The notes under the pieces are model-generated. The model worked only from the letters and a program-made list of their open reading frames with translations, had not been told where the DNA came from and did not search any database. A stretch of DNA of 10,001 nt from Acidobacteriota bacterium (GTDB lineage Bacteria > Acidobacteriota > Terriglobia > Acidiferrales > UBA7541): the NCBI GenBank assembly GCA_003133505.1, contig PKXT01000184.1, positions 11,593 to 21,593 on the forward strand. Reading direction: 5' to 3'. Position 1 is the stretch's first letter; each line of letters starts with the position of its first letter. Both the position numbers and the translations under genes were made by a program. Positions 6,956 through 10,001 of the stretch are shown here, piece after piece.

Positions 6956-7978
6956 ATGCGTCTGGTTACATTTCAACCTTCTGCAGGACTGACCCGTATT
7001 GGAGCGGTTGTTCACGGCGACCGCATCGTGGATTTGAATTTCGCCTGTTCCCTCCATTTGCGCGACGCAAGACACGAGAGCAACTCCAACCGGCTGGCCG
7101 AGCGGTACATTCCGGGCAACATGCGTGCGTTTTTTGAGAGTGGTACGCAAAGCATGGACGCTGCAAGGGAAGCCCTCGATTACGTGACTGCCTCCGGCGC
7201 AAAGCAGGGCCCCGGTGGGGAAAGGCTGGTTTATGACCTTATGGAGGTAAAACTTCGCGCGCCGATTCAACCGAAGAAATTTTTCCACACTGCTGGAAAT
7301 TTTCGCGAGCACCATGAAGAAGCGCAGCGCGCCGGTTTTTCGCATCCCGTATTGCCGTGGATTGTTTTCTTTCAAAATGTGGATGCCATCATCGGTCCCG
7401 ATGAGCCCATCATTTATCCAAGTCATCTGACCCAGGAACTCGATTACGAGCTGGAACTCGCGGTGGTGCTGAAGAAATCCGGAAAACATTTCAGCGCCGC
7501 GGAAGCGGCCGATTATATCGGGGGTTATGTGATTTTCAACGATATTACCGCACGCGATATCCAGCGCCTGGAGATGAAATCGGGTGTATTCAGCTTCTGC
7601 AAGGGGATAGACACTTTCTGCCCGCTGGGACCTTGGATTGTTACTCCTGATGAAATTCCCGAGCCTCAAAATCTGGCGATGGAGTTGCGCGTAAACGGCA
7701 AGAGCCGGCAGAAATCGCATACCAGGAAAATGTCCGTGACGATCCCGGAAATTCTGGCGCACTATTCAGCAATGGGTTATAGCGCGGGCGATGTGGTTTC
7801 CACCGGCACCGTCTCAGGAGTGGCCGCCTTTAGCGACGATCCTAAGGCTTGGTTCTTGAAGCCTGGCGACGTTGTCGATTGCGAAATAGAAAAGATTGGC
7901 GTCCTTCGCAATCCCGTTATTTCGTGGGAACAGGCGCACGGGGCCGCGCTTGGTTCGCAGGAAACCACCCCAGCGTAA
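6956..7978 (+). CDS. Fumarylacetoacetate hydrolase (FAH) family protein
   Basis: A 340-residue protein with an N-terminal FAH-type extension (MRLVTFQPSAG... with RIGAVV) and a C-terminal catalytic FAH domain. The metal-binding residues are Glu165 and Glu167 in DYELELAV and Asp196 in FNDITARD; the 29-residue distance from the second Glu to the Asp matches FAH-family hydrolases. Other family marks are FFHTAGNFREH (active-site loop), GPWIVTPDEIP, and the late STGTVSGVA followed by KPGDVVDCEIEKIG. The family hydrolyses, hydrates or decarboxylates beta-diketo and oxo-acid compounds; the substrate here is unknown. ATG 6956 is chosen over upstream in-frame starts (GTG 6839, ATG 6908) because family members begin with this MRLVTF-like sequence. 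The preceding 100 bases after cofE contain a possible hairpin (6917-6940). Its stop is 5 bases before the next start, so the two genes are coupled. Confidence 0.9.
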   Translation: MRLVTFQPSAGLTRIGAVVHGDRIVDLNFACSLHLRDARHESNSNRLAERYIPGNMRAFFESGTQSMDAAREALDYVTASGAKQGPGGERLVYDLMEVKLRAPIQPKKFFHTAGNFREHHEEAQRAGFSHPVLPWIVFFQNVDAIIGPDEPIIYPSHLTQELDYELELAVVLKKSGKHFSAAEAADYIGGYVIFNDITARDIQRLEMKSGVFSFCKGIDTFCPLGPWIVTPDEIPEPQNLAMELRVNGKSRQKSHTRKMSVTIPEILAHYSAMGYSAGDVVSTGTVSGVAAFSDDPKAWFLKPGDVVDCEIEKIGVLRNPVISWEQAHGAALGSQETTPA

Positions 7979-7983
7979 ACGTG

Positions 7984-9177
7984 ATGAATTCGTCCCCTGC
8001 CAAGAGCGGCATTTGGACTAGCTCTCTCAACCAACAAACCTCCGCTTGGGCTGCGTCAGTTCCCAAAGTCCGCTTTTACGACACCACCCTTCGCGACGGC
8101 GAGCAAACGGTCGGCGTGGTTTTCACGCCAGAGCAAAAAACTGAAATTGCCGTAAAGCTTGATGAATTGGGCGTGGGACGCATTGAAGCGGGATTTCCCC
8201 GCGTATCTCCCGAAGACGCCGAGGCGATTCGCCGGATTCAGCAGTTGGGATTACGCGCCGAAGTCTGGGGGTTTGGGCGCGCGGCACAAGCGGACCTAGA
8301 CGCGCTCGTTGATCTGGGCGTGACACATACCATCCTGGAAATTCCGGCCAGTCCGATAAAGCTGCAAGCCTACGGCATGGAACCTGAAGCGGCTCGGCGC
8401 AAAATGAGCGAAGGGGTTCGTTATGCGGTGAGCCATGGAATTCAGGTAGCTTTTTTCCCGGTGGACGCAACGCGCGCAAACATGGCTTACTTGCGTTCCC
8501 TCTATGAAGCCGCCGCCGAAGCTGGCGCTCAGGAAGCGGTGATCGTGGATACGATTGGCGCATGCGGCCCGGAAGCCACGGAATATCTTGTGCGGCAGGT
8601 ACGTGAATGGCTGGGAGAATCCATCCCGCTGCACTATCACGGTCATAACGATTTTGGTATGGCCACAAGCTGCGCAATAGCGGCCGTACGAGGTGGCGCA
8701 ACCTGGATTCAAGGGACAATTAATGGCATGGGCGAGCGCGCCGGCAATGCGGATATCGCCGAAGTGGCCATGGCGCTGCATTGCCTTTATGGCGTGCCCG
8801 TGGAGATGAATCTGAGCCGGATTCGCGAAGTATCAGCATTCGTCGCGCGCGCTGCCGGATACGAAGTGGACGCGTGGAAACCGGTAGTTGGGCGCAATAT
8901 TTTTGTGCGCGAAAGCGGCGCGGTGGCCAGCCAGTTCCATATCCCGGAATCTATCGAACCGTTTTCAGCGGATATCGTGAGCGCGCAACGCGAAATCGTG
9001 CTGGGAAAGAAAAGCGGTCTCGACAGCGTGGCATTGAAGGCGGACGCGCTAAATTTGGACGTTCCCGCCGAGCGGCGGAAGGAAGTGCTCGAGATGGTAA
9101 AGGCACGGGGCGTGGCAAAACGCGGCCTGATAACTGATGAGGAGTTTCGGGAGATTGTCGCGGCGGTGGGCCATTGA
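7984..9177 (+). CDS. Homocitrate/isopropylmalate synthase-like HMGL-family protein
   Basis: A 397-residue DRE-TIM metallolyase of the Claisen-condensing type, which joins an acyl-CoA to a 2-oxo acid. After about 30 variable residues, the barrel starts with DTTLRDGEQ (33-41; Arg37 and Asp38 catalytic/metal-binding). The metal-binding HGHND has His219 and His221, and GMGERAGNA is at 248-256. It has no LeuA-type C-terminal leucine-binding regulatory domain; the length is like NifV, AksA or LYS20-type enzymes. Unusually, the region normally reading HESGxH is RESGAV (Arg309-Val314), so the conserved His of SGxH is missing. Which oxo acid it uses is unknown; homocitrate, isopropylmalate and citramalate synthesis are candidates. 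Start ATG 7984 (GTG 7981 is an alternative) is 5 bases after the FAH gene, with no clear ribosome binding site, suggesting translational coupling. A longer open frame upstream to 7849 is only overlap with FAH. Confidence 0.88.
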   Translation: MNSSPAKSGIWTSSLNQQTSAWAASVPKVRFYDTTLRDGEQTVGVVFTPEQKTEIAVKLDELGVGRIEAGFPRVSPEDAEAIRRIQQLGLRAEVWGFGRAAQADLDALVDLGVTHTILEIPASPIKLQAYGMEPEAARRKMSEGVRYAVSHGIQVAFFPVDATRANMAYLRSLYEAAAEAGAQEAVIVDTIGACGPEATEYLVRQVREWLGESIPLHYHGHNDFGMATSCAIAAVRGGATWIQGTINGMGERAGNADIAEVAMALHCLYGVPVEMNLSRIREVSAFVARAAGYEVDAWKPVVGRNIFVRESGAVASQFHIPESIEPFSADIVSAQREIVLGKKSGLDSVALKADALNLDVPAERRKEVLEMVKARGVAKRGLITDEEFREIVAAVGH

Positions 9178-9252
9178 AACCCAGAGCCAACGGGTAAAAA
9201 CAAGATGCTGCCCGTAAAGGGCGGGGCTACATAAGATGGCAGAAACGCCAGA

Positions 9253-9260
9253 TGACGTCA
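9253..9260. promoter_or_regulatory. Perfect TGACGTCA palindrome upstream of the dioxygenase gene
   Basis: An 8-base perfect palindrome lies 22 bases before the start codon. It could be part of an operator in the 105-base gap (9178-9282), but flanking bases do not extend the symmetry, so chance is equally possible. Confidence 0.2.
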
Positions 9261-9267
9261 GTGGATT

Positions 9268-9274
9268 GGGGAGA
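9268..9274 (+). promoter_or_regulatory. Ribosome binding site of the tryptophan-dioxygenase-like gene
   Basis: GGGGAGA is 8 bases before ATG 9283, the strongest ribosome binding site in the window, and it confirms the start of this gene. Confidence 0.7.
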
Positions 9275-9282
9275 ATAAGAAC

Positions 9283-10001
9283 ATGGATCGCGAATATTTT
9301 TACTCCATCATGAACGGCGAAGGGACTCTTGATTACGAACTGTACCTGAACACCAAGAATCTGCTGGCTTGCCAGAAGGGTTTTTCGCAGTTTTGCAACG
9401 CCGATGAACTGCAGTTTCAGATCGTTCACCAAATCGAAGAGCTATGGATGAAAATGATCGGCTATTCGTTCCTGGACATTGACGATTACCTGCAGCAGGA
9501 AAATACCAACCGAATCGTGACGCTTTTCAAGCGCGTCAACATCGCCATGCGGCTGATGATCGAGCAACTTGCCTTGCTCGAAACCATGTCACCCAAGGAA
9601 TATCAGGAAATTCGCCTGCAGTTGGGCAACGGCAGCGGCCAGGAATCGCCCGGCTTTCGCATCATCCTGAAAATGCATCCGCACTTGTGGCAGTCGTTCA
9701 AGTCGAACTATCTGGAAAAACACGGGCTGACCGTGGAGAAGATTTACAACTCGGAATACTCACATTCCGATGCCTATGTGGTGGCCGAATCCATGGCCGA
9801 ATTCGACGAACTCTTCCAGCGCTTCCGTTTCGTGCACATCCAGCTCATTTATCGCACCATTGGAATGGGCGCGCGCTCACTCAAAGGCCGCTCGGTGGAC
9901 TTGCTGAACGAAGGGCAGCGTGTGCGGTTTTTTCAGGAGCTTTGGGATATCCGTCCGCAGATGACCGACCTATGGGGCAGCAGCCACGGCTATGTTCGTG
10001 A
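9283..10001 (+). CDS. Compact tryptophan 2,3-dioxygenase-like heme protein, 5' part
   Basis: The frame runs from ATG 9283 without a stop to the right edge (239 full codons), read directly from the sequence. The protein aligns with tryptophan 2,3-dioxygenase (KynA/TDO), which opens the indole ring of tryptophan to N-formylkynurenine using heme. DYELYL (residues 17-22) covers the N-terminal Tyr pair, DELQFQIVHQ carries Phe45 and the distal active-site His49, Arg111 (EIRLQLG) matches the carboxylate-binding Arg, and RFVHIQLIYRTIG carries His185, the expected proximal heme ligand. A Ser199 stands where the substrate-binding Thr is usual. The GFQSxQ segment is replaced by GQESPG, and about 49 residues are missing between this segment and the heme ligand compared with Xanthomonas TDO, recalled from memory. 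Substrate may be tryptophan or another indole compound. It is separated from the HMGL gene by 105 bases and may have its own promoter, though none was recognised. Confidence 0.85.
   Translation, partial: MDREYFYSIMNGEGTLDYELYLNTKNLLACQKGFSQFCNADELQFQIVHQIEELWMKMIGYSFLDIDDYLQQENTNRIVTLFKRVNIAMRLMIEQLALLETMSPKEYQEIRLQLGNGSGQESPGFRIILKMHPHLWQSFKSNYLEKHGLTVEKIYNSEYSHSDAYVVAESMAEFDELFQRFRFVHIQLIYRTIGMGARSLKGRSVDLLNEGQRVRFFQELWDIRPQMTDLWGSSHGYVR

Noticed and set aside
6566..7762. Long open frame on the minus strand across cofE and the FAH gene
   Set aside because: It shows no recognisable domain and lies opposite two clearly conserved genes, so it is a by-product of their codon use.
7849..7983. 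Upstream in-frame extension of the HMGL-family gene
   Set aside because: It lies inside the conserved C-terminus of the FAH protein, and the translated extension looks non-conserved.
9210..9228. Small hairpin GCCC-GTAAA-GGGC after the HMGL-family gene
   Set aside because: The stem is short and is not followed by a T-run, so it is not supported as a terminator.
9687..10001. Open frame to the right edge in another frame
   Set aside because: It overlaps the dioxygenase-like gene, whose frame carries clear family motifs.

Overview
The window is a dense bacterial chromosomal segment, moderately GC-rich by eye, with ten protein genes and no tRNA, rRNA, mobile element or CRISPR. Gene content (F420-type ligase CofE, a phosphatidylinositol-phosphate-synthase-like CDP-alcohol transferase, several fatty-acid and lipid enzymes, a tryptophan-dioxygenase relative) would fit a soil bacterium such as an Acidobacteriota-like lineage. 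That is only a guess, because no phylogenetic marker is present.

Left part (1-5292, + strand): a tightly packed run of six genes that looks like one operon. It starts with the 3' part of an AMP-forming acyl-CoA synthetase. It continues with an enoyl-CoA hydratase/isomerase, a stand-alone acyl carrier protein, a second complete AMP-forming acyl ligase, a diacylglycerol-kinase-type lipid kinase and a PlsC-type acyltransferase. The last three genes are joined by two ATGA stop/start overlaps. Together they read as an acyl-activation module (ligases, ACP, crotonase) wired to glycerolipid assembly (lipid kinase, acyltransferase).

Middle (5330-5968, - strand): a convergent CDP-alcohol phosphatidyltransferase with a perfect family signature and a C-terminal half resembling phosphatidylinositol-phosphate synthases. 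This supports a phospholipid head-group theme. Its upstream region, shared with the divergent cofE, holds a possible sigma70-like promoter so close to the ATG that the transcript would be nearly leaderless.

Right part (6091-10001, + strand): cofE (F420-0:gamma-glutamyl ligase), a fumarylacetoacetate-hydrolase-family enzyme, a homocitrate/isopropylmalate-synthase-like HMGL-family enzyme, and the start of a compact tryptophan 2,3-dioxygenase homologue that runs off the right edge. The last two depart from the usual family pattern: the synthase lacks the conserved His of the SGxH motif, and the dioxygenase lacks about 49 residues before the heme ligand while keeping the catalytic residues. These four genes may form a small metabolic locus acting on an indole or oxo-acid substrate. 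Its overall product cannot be told from the sequence.
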